Shown here one piece after another: positions 41,951 through 50,902 of a DNA stretch of 50,902 nucleotides (the first letter of the stretch is position 1; each line of letters opens with the position of its first letter). Under the pieces are notes generated by a model. That model was not told where the DNA came from. It ran no database searches and saw nothing but the letters and a program-made list of their open reading frames with translations. The position numbers were made by a program, and so were the translations under genes. The DNA comes from Bryobacterales bacterium (GTDB taxonomy: Bacteria; Acidobacteriota; Terriglobia; Bryobacterales; Bryobacteraceae): assembly GCA_009697455.1 (NCBI GenBank), contig SHUI01000002.1, positions 1-50,902 on the forward strand, written 5' to 3'.

Positions 41951-41983
41951 GCCGAAGGAAGTCTTATCCCCTTCGGCTTTTTT
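41951..41983 (+). terminator. Rho-independent terminator
   Basis: GCCGAAGG (41951-41958) pairs with CCTTCGGC (41970-41977) across an 11-base loop and is followed by TTTTTT. It closes the mscL region and lies 51 bp before the start of the next receptor gene. Confidence 0.85.
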
Positions 41984-42033
41984 CACTGCCGCTCTTCGCT
42001 CCCTCTGCTACAATCACCGCAAAGGGAGAGCTA

Positions 42034-45000
42034 ATGATCAACTCGAATGTCCGGATACCGCTGTTCTTACTGGCCACCACGGTTGCCGCGTTCAGTCAGG
42101 TACAGAGTGGGAGCATAGTCGGAACGGTCTCGGATCAGGCGGCCGCGGCGGCCGCCGGCGCCAGAGTCACGCTCGTCAATGAAGGTACCCGCTTCAGCCG
42201 CACCGTCACCACCAATGAATCCGGCCAGTATGTCGCTACGTCCATGCCCACGGGCGCCTATTCGGTGACCGCTGAGTTGCAGGGCTTCCAGAAGCTTGTC
42301 CGAAGCGGCTTGCAACTGACCGCCGCCGACACGCTCACCGTCGACCTTCAGTTGCAGGTCGGCAGCGTTCAGGAAACCGTGGAAGTGAAGGAGACCGCGC
42401 CGCTCCTGCAATCGCAAACCGCGGCCGTCTCTTCGCTGGTCACCAATCAGCAGATGATCGAGATGCCGCTCAACGGCCGCACGTTCACCTCGCTCCTTAA
42501 ACTCAGCCCCGGCGCTTACACCGGATCGAGTGGCAATCTCGCGACCTCCCAATACGCCATCCGCGGCGACGTCAACATTTCCGTCAACGGATCGAGCGCG
42601 CAGAACAACACTTATCTGATCGACGGAATGGTGAACCGCAACCTGTGGCTCTCCACGCTCATCATGGTTCCGACCGTGGACTCCATCCAGGAAGTCCGCA
42701 TGCTGACCAGCAACTACACGGCCGAGTACGGCGCGGCCGCCGGAGCTATCACTGTCGTGCAAACCAAATCCGGCACTAACCGGTTTCACGGCAGCGGCTA
42801 CGAGTTCCTCCGCAACGACCGGCTTGACGCCAATGCGTTTTTCAACAACCGCGCCGGAGTGCGCAAGCCGGCCTTCCGCCGCAATGAATTCGGTGGCACG
42901 GTTGGCGGCCCCATCCGCAAGGACCGCACGTTTTTCTTCGCCGATTATCAAGGCATCCGCCTGCGCCAACCGCGCACCGTGATCTCGACCATCCCGACGC
43001 TCGCTCAACGCCAGTGGATCACAAGCGGTGATTTCTCGGCCCTCGGAACCACCATCTTCGATCCCACCAACGTCGCGAATGGGCAGCGCGTCGCCTTCGC
43101 CGGGAATCGCATCCCCGCCGTGCGCCTCGACCCGGCGGCGCTCAAACTTACGAGCTTCCTGCCAGACCCCACGAGCGGCGGGGCTACGCGAAACTTCGTC
43201 TACAATCCCACAGTCTCCCAGCGTACCGACCAGTTCGACGCCCGCCTCGATCAGAATCTCGGCGCGAGCGACCGCGTGTTCTTTAAGTACAGCTACGACG
43301 ACACGTTGCTCATCACGCCCGGCAACGTTCCGGCTCCGGCGAATCCCGGCGTGCCGATCAGCCGGTTCCTTTCCTCGGACGGCACCGATACCGGCACCGA
43401 GACGCCGCTTAAGAACTGGTCCGCGACGTTTAACTACGTCAAGGTGATCGGCTCGAACATCGTGAACGAAGTCCGGCTTGGCGCGACGCGATGGAATCAG
43501 TACATCTCGCCGCTCGGCAACTCGCTCGCGACCGCTACCGCCGTGGGCATTCCCGGCATCAACATCAACGACAAGTCCGGCGGCTTGCCCTCGTTCGCGA
43601 TTACCGGTTTCCGGAACATCGGGGACGCCTCGACGTATCCGGAGAACAGCCAGACGGTTTCGTTCCAATACGAAGACGTGCTTACTGTGGTGAGGAACAC
43701 CCACACATTTAAGTTCGGCGGACAGTATGTGCGCCATCGTTTCAACGGCTTCTCCGCCTTCCCCACGCGAGGAACCTTCGACTTCAATGGCCAGTTCACG
43801 CGCCAGGTGGGGACCAGTATCGCCTCGACGGCCCTGGCGGACTGGGCGCTCGGCGCGACGAGCGGCATCACGCGCAACGTGCTCTCGGGCACGTTCGGCA
43901 TGCGCTTCTACAATCTCAACGCGTTCGTCGACGACACTTGGCGGGCCACCAATCGCCTCACCCTCAACTATGGCGTGCGGTATGAATTGCTCACACCACC
44001 TTACGAGGTTCACGATCGTTGGTCGAACTTCAACGTCAACACCGCGCAGCTTGAGATCGCCGGCCGGAACGGCGCAAGCCGCCGTCTGCGCAACATCGAC
44101 ACTAACAATCTGGCCCCTCGTCTCGGCGTAACGTACATGCTAACGTCGGACCGCAAGACCGTGCTGCGCGCGGGCTACGGCGCGTCGTTCGTCGAAGCGG
44201 GGCAGGGCGGCGGGCAACTCTACAAGAATCTGCCTTTCTTCTTCTCGCAGGTGGTGGCTACCGATCAGAACGCGGCGCCGCTCACTCGAATTTCCCAAGG
44301 CCTCCCGGTGCCGGTCGCGCCCGATCTCAACAATCAGGCGCAGCTTTCCGCCGGCAATCCGAATGCCTGGGACTACGGTCTCAAGTCGACGCAAACCATG
44401 CAGTGGAGCATGGGCGTCCAGCGCGAGATCTGGCAGGATTTGCTGCTCGACGTGTCCTATGTGGGCACGCGTTCGCTCGGGCTGATCGCGAACGTGAACA
44501 TCAACCAGTCGGTTCCGGGCGCCGGGGCGCAGGGTCCGCGCCGCCCCTTCTTTGCGGCCAATCCGAACGTGACGAACATCACGTACCGCACGAATTTCGG
44601 CGCGTCGAAATATCACTCGCTACAGACGCGCGTGGAGAAGCGGGCGCGCAACGGACTGACCATGTCGCTCGCCTACACGTGGTCGCACTTTCTTTCAAAT
44701 GGCGGCAACATCAACGGCGGGGGGAACGCGCCTCCCCAGGACGCCCGCTGCTACCGCTGCGAGTGGGGCTCGATGCCGGAGGACCGCCGCCACATCGCGG
44801 TGTTCAATCATGTGTGGGAACTGCCGTTCGGCAAGGGACGGCGTTACGCCGCGGCCGGTGGACCCGTTGCGTGGGTGCTAGGCGGCTGGAGTCTGAATGG
44901 AATCTGGTCGATGTCCACGGGCGAGCATTTCACGCCGGGGTTGGCGGCGGCGGTCTCGAACTCGGCGGGCGGAGGAGGAGACCGGCCGAATCGCGTGAGT

Positions 45001-45324
45001 GACGGAAACCTCCCCAAGGATCAGCGGACGATCGACCGCTGGTTCGACCTGAACGCGTTCGCGACGCCGGCTCAGTTCAACTTCGGCAACGCCGGGCGCG
45101 GGATTCTGATTGGCCCTGGGAATTTCAATGTGGACGCGGGAATCCACCGGCAATTTGCGGTAGGCGAGCGGTATCGCGTGACGTTCCGCTGGGAGATGTT
45201 CAACGCGTTCAACCGGTCGAATTTCGGCACGCCGAACGCGTCGATAGGGAATGCGCAGGCGGGGCAGATCAGCGGCACCGCCCCGGCGCGGATACAGCAG
45301 GCGGCGCTGAAGTTTGTGTTTTGA
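42034..45324 (+). CDS. TonB-dependent receptor-like outer-membrane protein with CarboxypepD_reg domain
   Basis: 1096 residues. Signal peptide (VRIPLFLLATTVAAFSQ), regulatory-like beta domain (SIVGTVSDQ to about residue 115), plug region (IEMPLNGRTFTSLLKLSPGA, DGMVNRNLW) and long barrel with C-terminal aromatic KFVF. It resembles Oar-type proteins that are common in Acidobacteria. ATG 42034 follows GGGAGAG at five bases; the open frame extends to 41938, but that part covers the terminator. TACAAT near 42009 may be its -10. No partner gene is adjacent; the next gene is an unrelated nuclease. Confidence 0.9.
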   Translation: MINSNVRIPLFLLATTVAAFSQVQSGSIVGTVSDQAAAAAAGARVTLVNEGTRFSRTVTTNESGQYVATSMPTGAYSVTAELQGFQKLVRSGLQLTAADTLTVDLQLQVGSVQETVEVKETAPLLQSQTAAVSSLVTNQQMIEMPLNGRTFTSLLKLSPGAYTGSSGNLATSQYAIRGDVNISVNGSSAQNNTYLIDGMVNRNLWLSTLIMVPTVDSIQEVRMLTSNYTAEYGAAAGAITVVQTKSGTNRFHGSGYEFLRNDRLDANAFFNNRAGVRKPAFRRNEFGGTVGGPIRKDRTFFFADYQGIRLRQPRTVISTIPTLAQRQWITSGDFSALGTTIFDPTNVANGQRVAFAGNRIPAVRLDPAALKLTSFLPDPTSGGATRNFVYNPTVSQRTDQFDARLDQNLGASDRVFFKYSYDDTLLITPGNVPAPANPGVPISRFLSSDGTDTGTETPLKNWSATFNYVKVIGSNIVNEVRLGATRWNQYISPLGNSLATATAVGIPGININDKSGGLPSFAITGFRNIGDASTYPENSQTVSFQYEDVLTVVRNTHTFKFGGQYVRHRFNGFSAFPTRGTFDFNGQFTRQVGTSIASTALADWALGATSGITRNVLSGTFGMRFYNLNAFVDDTWRATNRLTLNYGVRYELLTPPYEVHDRWSNFNVNTAQLEIAGRNGASRRLRNIDTNNLAPRLGVTYMLTSDRKTVLRAGYGASFVEAGQGGGQLYKNLPFFFSQVVATDQNAAPLTRISQGLPVPVAPDLNNQAQLSAGNPNAWDYGLKSTQTMQWSMGVQREIWQDLLLDVSYVGTRSLGLIANVNINQSVPGAGAQGPRRPFFAANPNVTNITYRTNFGASKYHSLQTRVEKRARNGLTMSLAYTWSHFLSNGGNINGGGNAPPQDARCYRCEWGSMPEDRRHIAVFNHVWELPFGKGRRYAAAGGPVAWVLGGWSLNGIWSMSTGEHFTPGLAAAVSNSAGGGGDRPNRVSDGNLPKDQRTIDRWFDLNAFATPAQFNFGNAGRGILIGPGNFNVDAGIHRQFAVGERYRVTFRWEMFNAFNRSNFGTPNASIGNAQAGQISGTAPARIQQAALKFVF

Positions 45325-45394
45325 GGGGGGGCGGAAGTCTTACAGGCTTATCCGTATGGCGAACGTCTTGATACAGCCTAATACGGTCTAAGCA

Positions 45395-46318
45395 ATGGCA
45401 GGGCGCACGAGCAACGACGGGAAGGGCTTAGAGGACCTCGTTGCGACGATAGAGGGCCTCCTCGTGCCGCGCGGCTTCAGGGTCGAGCGGAACGACCGCG
45501 TATACAGCGATGACGGCGTACAAATCGCCGAATTGGATATCGTCATCCGTGGCAAGGTGGGCTCTGCGGACTTCTCGTGGTTGATGGAGTGTCGGAGCCG
45601 GCCGAGCATTGGCCCCGCGCCTGAATCGTGGATTGAGCAGCTCGTAGGTCGACGCCAGCGGTTCAGGTTTGACAAAGTGACGGCGGTCTCCACAACGGGA
45701 TTCGCGAGCGGCGCCGCGGAATACGCGCCGAGCCAGGGTATTGATCTTCGTCAGTTGAACGAGGTCGCCCCCGACGTTATAGACTGGCTCGGGTTCAGGT
45801 CGATGCGGAGTCGACAGGAGCATCACGTCCTCCACCACGCGTGCCTCCGCATCGGCGACGAGTCACCGGAACGTCAACAGGCGTTCCTGGACGCAGAGCC
45901 GCTCTTGCGGGCCACCGACACCGGTACCGTGATCTTCGCCGACGTCATCCCGAACGGACCACCAAAGCGACTTTGCGTGCGGATCCAGTACCCGCACGAC
46001 GGGAGCCACTTCGTCGTGAACACCACCGCTGGACCCGTGCGGATCATCTAGATAGATTTCGACGGTCGAGAGTGGAATGGAACGTCGCTCTCGATGATGG
46101 AGAGTTCTTGCGTCGCCGAGTACCGCGCGGTCGGAAAGGACGAGCCCGTATCACAGACCGCAGGATTCACGTTTCCGGTGCGGGGCGAACAGGTCAGCCT
46201 GAACCTCTACCGGATCATCGAGACCGGCCAGACCCACATCAGTCTCCGCCACCTTGGCAAGACAGTCGACGAGAAGCCCGAGGCCGCGCCAGCGCTGCCA
46301 GAAGAGCCGGGGTCCTAA
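45395..46318 (+). pseudogene. PD-(D/E)XK nuclease-like gene split by an in-frame TAG
   Basis: First part 45395-46051: LEDLVATIEGLLVPRGFRVE, AELDIVIRGKV (Asp of the PD motif), WLMECRSRPS (E-x-K-like site with Arg for Lys), and AVSTTGFASGAAEYA, typical of Mrr/restriction-type nucleases. TAG 46049-46051 ends it after GPVRII, but the same frame continues as IDFDGREWNGTSLSMMES to a stop at 46318. Total would be about 307 residues. It may be a defence or DNA-repair nuclease. The conserved Lys replaced by Arg could reduce activity independently. Confidence 0.68.
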
Positions 46319-46642
46319 GTCCATCTTCCGGAGTTCGCGGTGCCGAACCGAACTTCACTTTCCTTCTATCGATCCGGTGGCCTGATCCCCACCCATGGAC
46401 GTGATCCCTGAATTGCGGCCGGGTTGTCCTCGGCGAAGTAAGATGTTCCGCCAATCGTCATGCCAAGGGTTGTCTCAAATAGCGAACAGGGGCGTTCCTG
46501 TACTGTTTCTTTAGCTCCTGCTTCCAGGTCTAAGCCTTTCGGGCGAACAGCTTCCAACAGGTTTCACCTTTGCTTTTGTGCTCGAGCGAGTCAGGCGCCG
46601 GCAGCGGGGATGGATTGCCCGCCATAATCGCCGGACGGCGGC
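46319..46642. other. Gene-free stretch before the XRE antitoxin
   Basis: No frame I would call a gene; if a RelE/HigB-type toxin once preceded the antitoxin, I cannot see its remains. Confidence 0.35.
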
Positions 46643-46915
46643 ATGATGGAGGACTTGCACGTCGGTGGGGTCATCGACAAGCAGACCATGCGGCGTTTCG
46701 ACGATGCCTGCCTGACGCCGGTCCGGCCATTGAAGCCCGAAGAAATCAAGGCGATCCGGGAGAGGGAACACGTCAGCCAGACCGTTTTCGCCAATTATCT
46801 GAACGTCACGAGCAGTCTGGTCAGCAAGTGGGAGCGCGGCGAAAAGCGGCCTTCCGGAGCTTCGCTCAAGTTGCTGTCTCTGGTCGAGAAGAATGGACTT
46901 GCCACGGTCGCATAG
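46643..46915 (+). CDS. XRE-family antitoxin-like regulator (NadS/HigA type)
   Basis: 90 residues. The helix-turn-helix is HVSQTVFANYLNVTSSLVSK followed by WERGEKRPSGASLKLLSLVE, the signature of NadS/HigA-like antitoxins that bind DNA at their own promoter and sequester a RelE-fold toxin. The toxin gene that should precede it is absent. ATG 46643 (MMEDLHVG) is the natural start. Confidence 0.8.
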   Translation: MMEDLHVGGVIDKQTMRRFDDACLTPVRPLKPEEIKAIREREHVSQTVFANYLNVTSSLVSKWERGEKRPSGASLKLLSLVEKNGLATVA

Positions 46916-47014
46916 CTACACCATCGAGCGATATTTGATCGTCGCGCCGCCCAGGGGCCGGCTTGGTGTTCGGCGTAGACTGTGGCGCATGCGGGTCTGG
47001 GGCACAATGGAATT

Positions 47015-47266
47015 GTGGCCGATTCCATACTCGCGCGTGTGTTGCGTGGTTCCTCGGATGCCAACATCCAGTTCAGTAATCTTCGTGCGATCCTTCTGCG
47101 GCTCGGCTTCGAGGAGCGCACGAAGGGGAGCCACCACATTTTCAGCCGCGAGGGAGTCGACGAGATTCTTAACCTGCAGCCCCGAGACTCGATGGCCAAA
47201 GCGTATCAGGTGAAACAAGTGCGAAAAGTGCTGGTTCAATATAAACTAGCGGAAAGGACGCGATGA
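47015..47266 (+). CDS. hicA: HicA-like mRNA interferase toxin
   Basis: 83 residues if started at GTG 47015. LRAILLRLGFEERTKGSHHIF contains the conserved Gly-Ser-His(-His) catalytic region of HicA, a double-stranded RNA-binding-fold nuclease; IKxx-like basic C-terminus AYQVKQVRKVLVQYKL follows. Larger than minimal HicA (about 60). The stop overlaps the start of the HicB-like gene (ATGA), the usual HicAB order and coupling. Confidence 0.8.
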   Translation: MADSILARVLRGSSDANIQFSNLRAILLRLGFEERTKGSHHIFSREGVDEILNLQPRDSMAKAYQVKQVRKVLVQYKLAERTR

Positions 47267-47472
47267 CGAGGTACGAAATCATTTTGTATTGGAGCGCGGA
47301 AGACGAGGCATTCATCGCCGAGGTGCCGGAACTGGCCGGTTGCGCGGCGGACGGCGCAACACGGCAGGAAGCGCTCGCCAACGCCGAAGTCGTTATCGAA
47401 GAGTGGCTGGAAACCGCCCGGGAACTGGGGCGACCCGTCCCCGAGCCCAAAGGACGCCTTCTGTTCGCGTGA
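47263..47472 (+). CDS. hicB: HicB-like antitoxin
   Basis: 69 residues: IILYWSAEDEAFIAEVPELAG followed by GATRQEALANAEVVIEEWLE is the partial RNase H-like fold of HicB. It lacks the C-terminal DNA-binding domain of longer HicB proteins, so it probably neutralises the toxin without strong autoregulation. ATG 47263 overlaps the hicA stop. Confidence 0.85.
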   Translation: MTRYEIILYWSAEDEAFIAEVPELAGCAADGATRQEALANAEVVIEEWLETARELGRPVPEPKGRLLFA

Positions 47473-47488
47473 GTAGGTTGTACGAACA

Positions 47489-47716
47489 TCAGAGAAGTGT
47501 CGTCCAGGTCGCCACGCCGCAGCCAAAGAAGTCGGTGTCTTCGGTCCAAATCGGGCATCGCAACGCGAGGGCGGCTGCCAGAATCGGCCAATCGCTCTCG
47601 TCGCGGAGCGCGAGACGCTGTCGTTCAGAAGGAAGTTCCACCAAGGCCAGTCGTTTGATAGATGCGGTTTTGCATGAGGCTGTTGCCCAGACAGAAAAGG
47701 GCCAGATTGATGCCAA
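47489..47716 (-). pseudogene. PIN-domain toxin, C-terminal fragment
   Basis: ESDWPILAAALALRCPIWTE, DTDFFGCGVATWTT match the C-terminal half of VapC-type PIN domains (acidic residues in DW and TEDTDFFG). The N-terminal half with the first catalytic Asp is missing: before LRDESDW the frame is unrelated. It is on the strand opposite to hicAB, converging with it. Confidence 0.65.
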
Positions 47717-47857
47717 CCTTGACTTGGGGCGAGGTCATCGAACAGCGGATCACCAGAGCAGGACAGGGAAGATCGAAAATCGCTACCGAACCGTCACCCC
47801 GTTCCGTCGCGGCACCAAAGGAAACCTGAGGCGGTAGCGGCCGCCCGGGGTCTTTTC

Positions 47858-50773
47858 TTAAAACTCCACCTTCAACCCCAACTGCATCTCCCTCGCCCGC
47901 CCGGCCGACGTGATCGTGCCGAATCTCGGCGCGACCACGTTTACCACCCGGTTCGGTTGGTTGAAGTTCGCGTGATTGAGCAAGTTGAAAAACTCCCACC
48001 GGAACTGCACATTGAAACGGTCGTCCTTCCCGAAGCGGGTATTCTTCGCCGCGCCCACGTCGAAGTTGAACGTTCCCGGCCCGATCATGATATTCCGTCC
48101 CGCGGAACCGAATCGCGTCGCGCCCGCAGGCAGATCCACAAACGAAGTGTACGTCGCCCCGCCGCACCCCGGATTCCGCGAATCCACCACATAGCAGTTC
48201 GGGTTGCGCGTGTTGTACTGCAACGGAGCCGTGAAGTCCGGCCGGTCCGCAATCCCGTCTCCGTTGATATCGGCCGACATCACCGCTGTGGTTGGAAATC
48301 CGCCCTGGAACAGACCGATGCCCGATACTTCCCAGCCGCCCACCAGCTTAGTCAAGCCGGCGCTCGCGTCCTTCATCAGCGCCTTACCGCGGCCCAACGG
48401 GAGTTCGTATACCGTGCTCAGCACCAGCCGGTGCCGAACGTCGAATCCGGAAAGGCCGCGCGAGTAGTCGTGCGTGTTTCGAACGTTACCGCCGCCCGTG
48501 TCGAAACCGCCGCCGCGGTCGCCGGAGCCGCGCTCGCTCGAGAGGTCAATTGACTTCGCCCAGGTATAAGCGCCCAGCAGCGACATGCCTCGCGAGCTAT
48601 GCTTCGTGCCTTTGATCTGGAGCGAGTTGTAGTTCGAAAGAACGTACGCATCCAGACTCAGCGCCGTGCCCCACGCCGGGAATGGACGCCGCGCCTGAAT
48701 GGTCGCCGTCGGTCCCGGAGTCGGAATGTTGTAGAAGGCGAGCTCGCCGAGTTTGGTCCCCTTGTTGCCCACGTAGCCGGCTTCCAGGTTGACGCCGAAC
48801 GGCAGTTCGCGCTGCACCGTCAGGTTCCACTGCTGCGTATAGCCTTCACGGAACGCCGGATTGATGTTTTGCGTGTTGATCACCAACCCCGCCGCCGCGC
48901 TGATAAACGGATCGGCGATATTGATCTGCGGCGTGGCCGTCGACGACGTCACCGCCTGAGTTTCCGCAAAAGGCGGCTGCCGGCGGTTGATCACGAAGTT
49001 GTTCAGGAAGGTCTGTGAATTCGTGTAGAAGATTCCGTATCCGCCGCGAACCACCGTCCTTGCGTCCACGCTGTACGCGAAACCGAACCGCGGCGCGAAA
49101 TTGTTGCGGTCCGCGTTGTAGACCGCGCGCCCGGAGATTCCGTCGAGATGCAGAATATCCTTAGCTCCCGCGCACGGCCGCGTCGTCGTCGCGCAATACG
49201 ACGGATCCGCCACCACTACACGGCCCGTATCCCCAGTACCGTAGTCGTTACTCAACGGCCAGAAAGTGGAACGCCGGTTCAGGTTGTCCGCGAGCGGGCT
49301 GATGTATTCATAGCGGAGGCCCAAGGTGAGCGTGAGCTTGCGGTTCACTTTCCAACTGTCCTGAACGTAATAACCGTGCCACCAGGAACGTCCGGTTTCC
49401 ACTCCTTTTCCCACCACGCGCGAGGCCGTGAACGGGTTGCCCAGGATCAGGTCGCCGACCGCGTTGCCCGTAAAGTCGCCGCGGAAGTTGAAGCTGCCGC
49501 GGCGCAGCCCCGTCACCGGACCGGGCGTATTCTGCTGATACCGCGTAATCGTGCCGCCGGCCTTCACCGTATGATTGCCGCGGGTCCACGTTACGCTGCC
49601 CGCGTAATTGAATTCGTTCGAAATGTCCCGCTGGTAGTTGAAGTCGTCGTCTCCAAACGTGGTCATCGTGATATTGGAGAAGGTCAGCGTGGGCGCGCCC
49701 TCGAACTGCGCCCCGGCCAGCGGATGGTTGATGCCGAACTGGCTATAGTAACCGGTCTGGTAGCAGTTAGCGCTGCACTGCACGAATTCCGAGCGCGTAA
49801 AGGAAGCGCGGAACTCACCGATCATCCTCGGATTGAAAACGTGCGTCAGGCTCACGAGGCCAACGATATTGCGCGGCGGGATATTCAATTCGAACCCGGG
49901 CAGCAGGCCTCCGATCGTGGTCTGGTTGTGCGCCGCGCGGCTGAAGCGTCCGCTCAGCCGGTCCTTCGACGTCAATTCCCAATCGCCTTTCACCGTCAAC
50001 TGATCGTCTGAAAAGCGGTTGGGCTTGGTTACCAGCAGGTTGTTCGCGGTCGTCGTGGCCGGATTGCCGAAGTTCGGCTTGGGCCAGAGTCCCAGCGCGG
50101 CCGTGGCGGTTTTCGAAAACCGCGTGATGGGAATCCGGTTGTTGGCGAACGGTACGGTGCCCGCCGGGTCTCTGAGAACGAGACCGGCGATTCCGGAAAA
50201 ATCGCCTTCCCTCCACGCCTGGATGGGGACCGAGCGCAGCAGTTCCACGCCGCGGCGCTCGCGGTTGCCTTCGTAATTAAAGAAGAAAAACGCCTTGTTC
50301 CGAACGATCGGTCCGCCCACCGTCCCGCCGAACTGGTTGCGGTTCAGGCGGCTTGACGTCGGTAGAAAATAATTACGGGCGTCGAAAACGTCGTTGCGCC
50401 AGAACTCGAAAAGGGATCCATGCAGTTGATTGGTCCCGGATTTGGTCACCAGGCTGATCTGCCCGAAGGCAGCCTGCCCCATCTCGGCCATATAGGAGCT
50501 GGTTTGAACTTTGAACTCCTGAACGGAGTCGATAGACGGTTTGATGGCGATATTACCGAACTGACGGGCGTTATTGCTAGCGCCGTCGAGCGTGAAGTTA
50601 TTCTGATTGTCGCGTCCGCCTATCGCCACACCCGATCCAAGGCTGCCAGTCGCAGCCCCGACCGTTTGTTCGAAACCGCCCGGCCGCGTGGTCGCTCCCG
50701 GAACGAGCAGAACAAGTTGCGCGAAGTCGCGCCCGTTGAGCGGGAGCTGCGTCGTATAACCTGAATTATGCAC
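47858..50773 (-). CDS. TonB-dependent receptor-like protein, N-terminus missing
   Basis: 971 residues from GTG 50773. It begins directly in the plug region (TQLPLNGRDFAQLVLLVPGA, then NNFTLDGASNNARQ, SIDSVQEFKVQTSSY) and continues through the barrel to the aromatic end KVEF. The signal peptide and regulatory-like domain of about 130 residues found in the other two receptors are absent; upstream, in the same frame, there is a stop near 50850 and unrelated basic codons. It therefore may not reach the outer membrane. A frameshift or deletion near 50760 is likely; the window ends too soon to tell. Confidence 0.8.
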   Translation of the reverse strand: MHNSGYTTQLPLNGRDFAQLVLLVPGATTRPGGFEQTVGAATGSLGSGVAIGGRDNQNNFTLDGASNNARQFGNIAIKPSIDSVQEFKVQTSSYMAEMGQAAFGQISLVTKSGTNQLHGSLFEFWRNDVFDARNYFLPTSSRLNRNQFGGTVGGPIVRNKAFFFFNYEGNRERRGVELLRSVPIQAWREGDFSGIAGLVLRDPAGTVPFANNRIPITRFSKTATAALGLWPKPNFGNPATTTANNLLVTKPNRFSDDQLTVKGDWELTSKDRLSGRFSRAAHNQTTIGGLLPGFELNIPPRNIVGLVSLTHVFNPRMIGEFRASFTRSEFVQCSANCYQTGYYSQFGINHPLAGAQFEGAPTLTFSNITMTTFGDDDFNYQRDISNEFNYAGSVTWTRGNHTVKAGGTITRYQQNTPGPVTGLRRGSFNFRGDFTGNAVGDLILGNPFTASRVVGKGVETGRSWWHGYYVQDSWKVNRKLTLTLGLRYEYISPLADNLNRRSTFWPLSNDYGTGDTGRVVVADPSYCATTTRPCAGAKDILHLDGISGRAVYNADRNNFAPRFGFAYSVDARTVVRGGYGIFYTNSQTFLNNFVINRRQPPFAETQAVTSSTATPQINIADPFISAAAGLVINTQNINPAFREGYTQQWNLTVQRELPFGVNLEAGYVGNKGTKLGELAFYNIPTPGPTATIQARRPFPAWGTALSLDAYVLSNYNSLQIKGTKHSSRGMSLLGAYTWAKSIDLSSERGSGDRGGGFDTGGGNVRNTHDYSRGLSGFDVRHRLVLSTVYELPLGRGKALMKDASAGLTKLVGGWEVSGIGLFQGGFPTTAVMSADINGDGIADRPDFTAPLQYNTRNPNCYVVDSRNPGCGGATYTSFVDLPAGATRFGSAGRNIMIGPGTFNFDVGAAKNTRFGKDDRFNVQFRWEFFNLLNHANFNQPNRVVNVVAPRFGTITSAGRAREMQLGLKVEF

Positions 50774-50902
50774 GAAAGAGGCCTTCTGCGTCGGCCTTTG
50801 CCGGCGCTGAGTGATCCTTTCTTGACCTTTGCCAATCGATTGACTCTATCTTTTGTCGCCTCCTCCTGATCCGGTTTCCGCTCCCGCCGTCCTCTAACCG
50901 CT
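50774..50902. other. Upstream edge, junction of truncated receptor
   Basis: Contains AGGAGGAGG (minus strand, about 50860), a possible ribosome-binding site of an original start, and no recognisable receptor N-terminus. The window ends here. Confidence 0.3.

Noticed and set aside
42067-44013. A 648-codon open frame on the minus strand inside the receptor gene 42034-45324
   Set aside because: It is a mirror of high-GC codon use on the other strand; the plus-strand receptor has clear family motifs and the shadow shows none.
1226-46051. Genetic recoding of TAG as a sense codon, suggested by two in-frame ambers
   Set aside because: Several clear genes in the window end naturally with TAG (for example 364-366, 4429-4431, 33511-33513, 41225-41227), so TAG is a working stop.

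Overview
The window looks like a piece of a large, high-GC Acidobacteriota chromosome, most like the Bryobacterales / Candidatus Solibacter lineage. The grounds are three roughly 1000-residue TonB-dependent receptor-like proteins with an N-terminal carboxypeptidase-regulatory fold, a PVC-type HEAT/cytochrome c protein next to a neutral ceramidase-like protein, an exosortase-style asparagine synthase plus glycosyltransferase pair, and the number of recombinases and decayed toxin-antitoxin genes. The placement is inference from gene content; nothing here was compared with a database.

Layout. 1-463: the C-terminus of a tyrosine integrase ends 21 bp from a tRNA-Lys gene, the usual edge of a tRNA-inserted island that lies left of the window. 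584-2817: radical SAM gene split by an in-frame TAG, overlapping a GT4 glycosyltransferase. 3197-4567: a secreted esterase bracketed by facing copies of an IS-like end sequence. 4570-8636: a plasmid-like module. A MerR-like protein, a ParA ATPase and a winged-helix protein form an overlapping operon behind a good sigma70-type promoter; a degenerate second copy of the winged-helix gene and about ten copies of a 13-bp motif (YGACGWTATGACG) lie over and beyond its end. Divergently comes a Cre-like tyrosine recombinase whose start is preceded by a perfect 12-9-12 inverted repeat resembling a lox site. This is the most interesting part of the window.

8637-17504: relics (Fn3-like, YjbR, AraC-type cupin, protein kinase, PEP-CTERM tail), a GntR regulator, a VOC protein, an intact serine recombinase, and the ceramidase/PVC cytochrome pair. 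17505-22415: an operon of TonB-dependent receptor and two M55 D-aminopeptidase-like proteins, the second of which has lost most metal ligands. 22436-25698: Fic fragment, 14-bp palindrome, and a second segment bracketed by the IS-like repeat, carrying an ECF sigma factor, a small membrane protein (possible anti-sigma), another membrane protein, a lipoprotein with a hydrolase fold but no catalytic serine, and a broken serine recombinase.

25787-29385: DUF4118-like membrane protein, AsnB-type amidotransferase and sugar transferase in one operon, probably for exopolysaccharide. 29690-33513: frameshifted BrnT/CopG-like pair, a zinc-ribbon/patatin operon, and a conserved hypothetical translationally coupled to an HlyD-type adaptor. 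33619-41983: PAF-acetylhydrolase-like enzyme, serine recombinase lacking its catalytic end, glutamine synthetase, a MaoC-SDR fusion, a beta-propeller protein, a GT4 glycosyltransferase, MscL and a terminator. 42034-50902: a complete TonB-dependent receptor, a PD-(D/E)XK nuclease-like gene split by another in-frame TAG, an XRE antitoxin, a HicA/HicB pair, a PIN-domain fragment and a 5'-truncated TonB-dependent receptor at the right edge.

Overall, housekeeping and envelope genes are interleaved with several generations of mobile-element insertion and decay. TAG is an ordinary stop codon here, so the two amber-split genes are best read as nonsense mutations.
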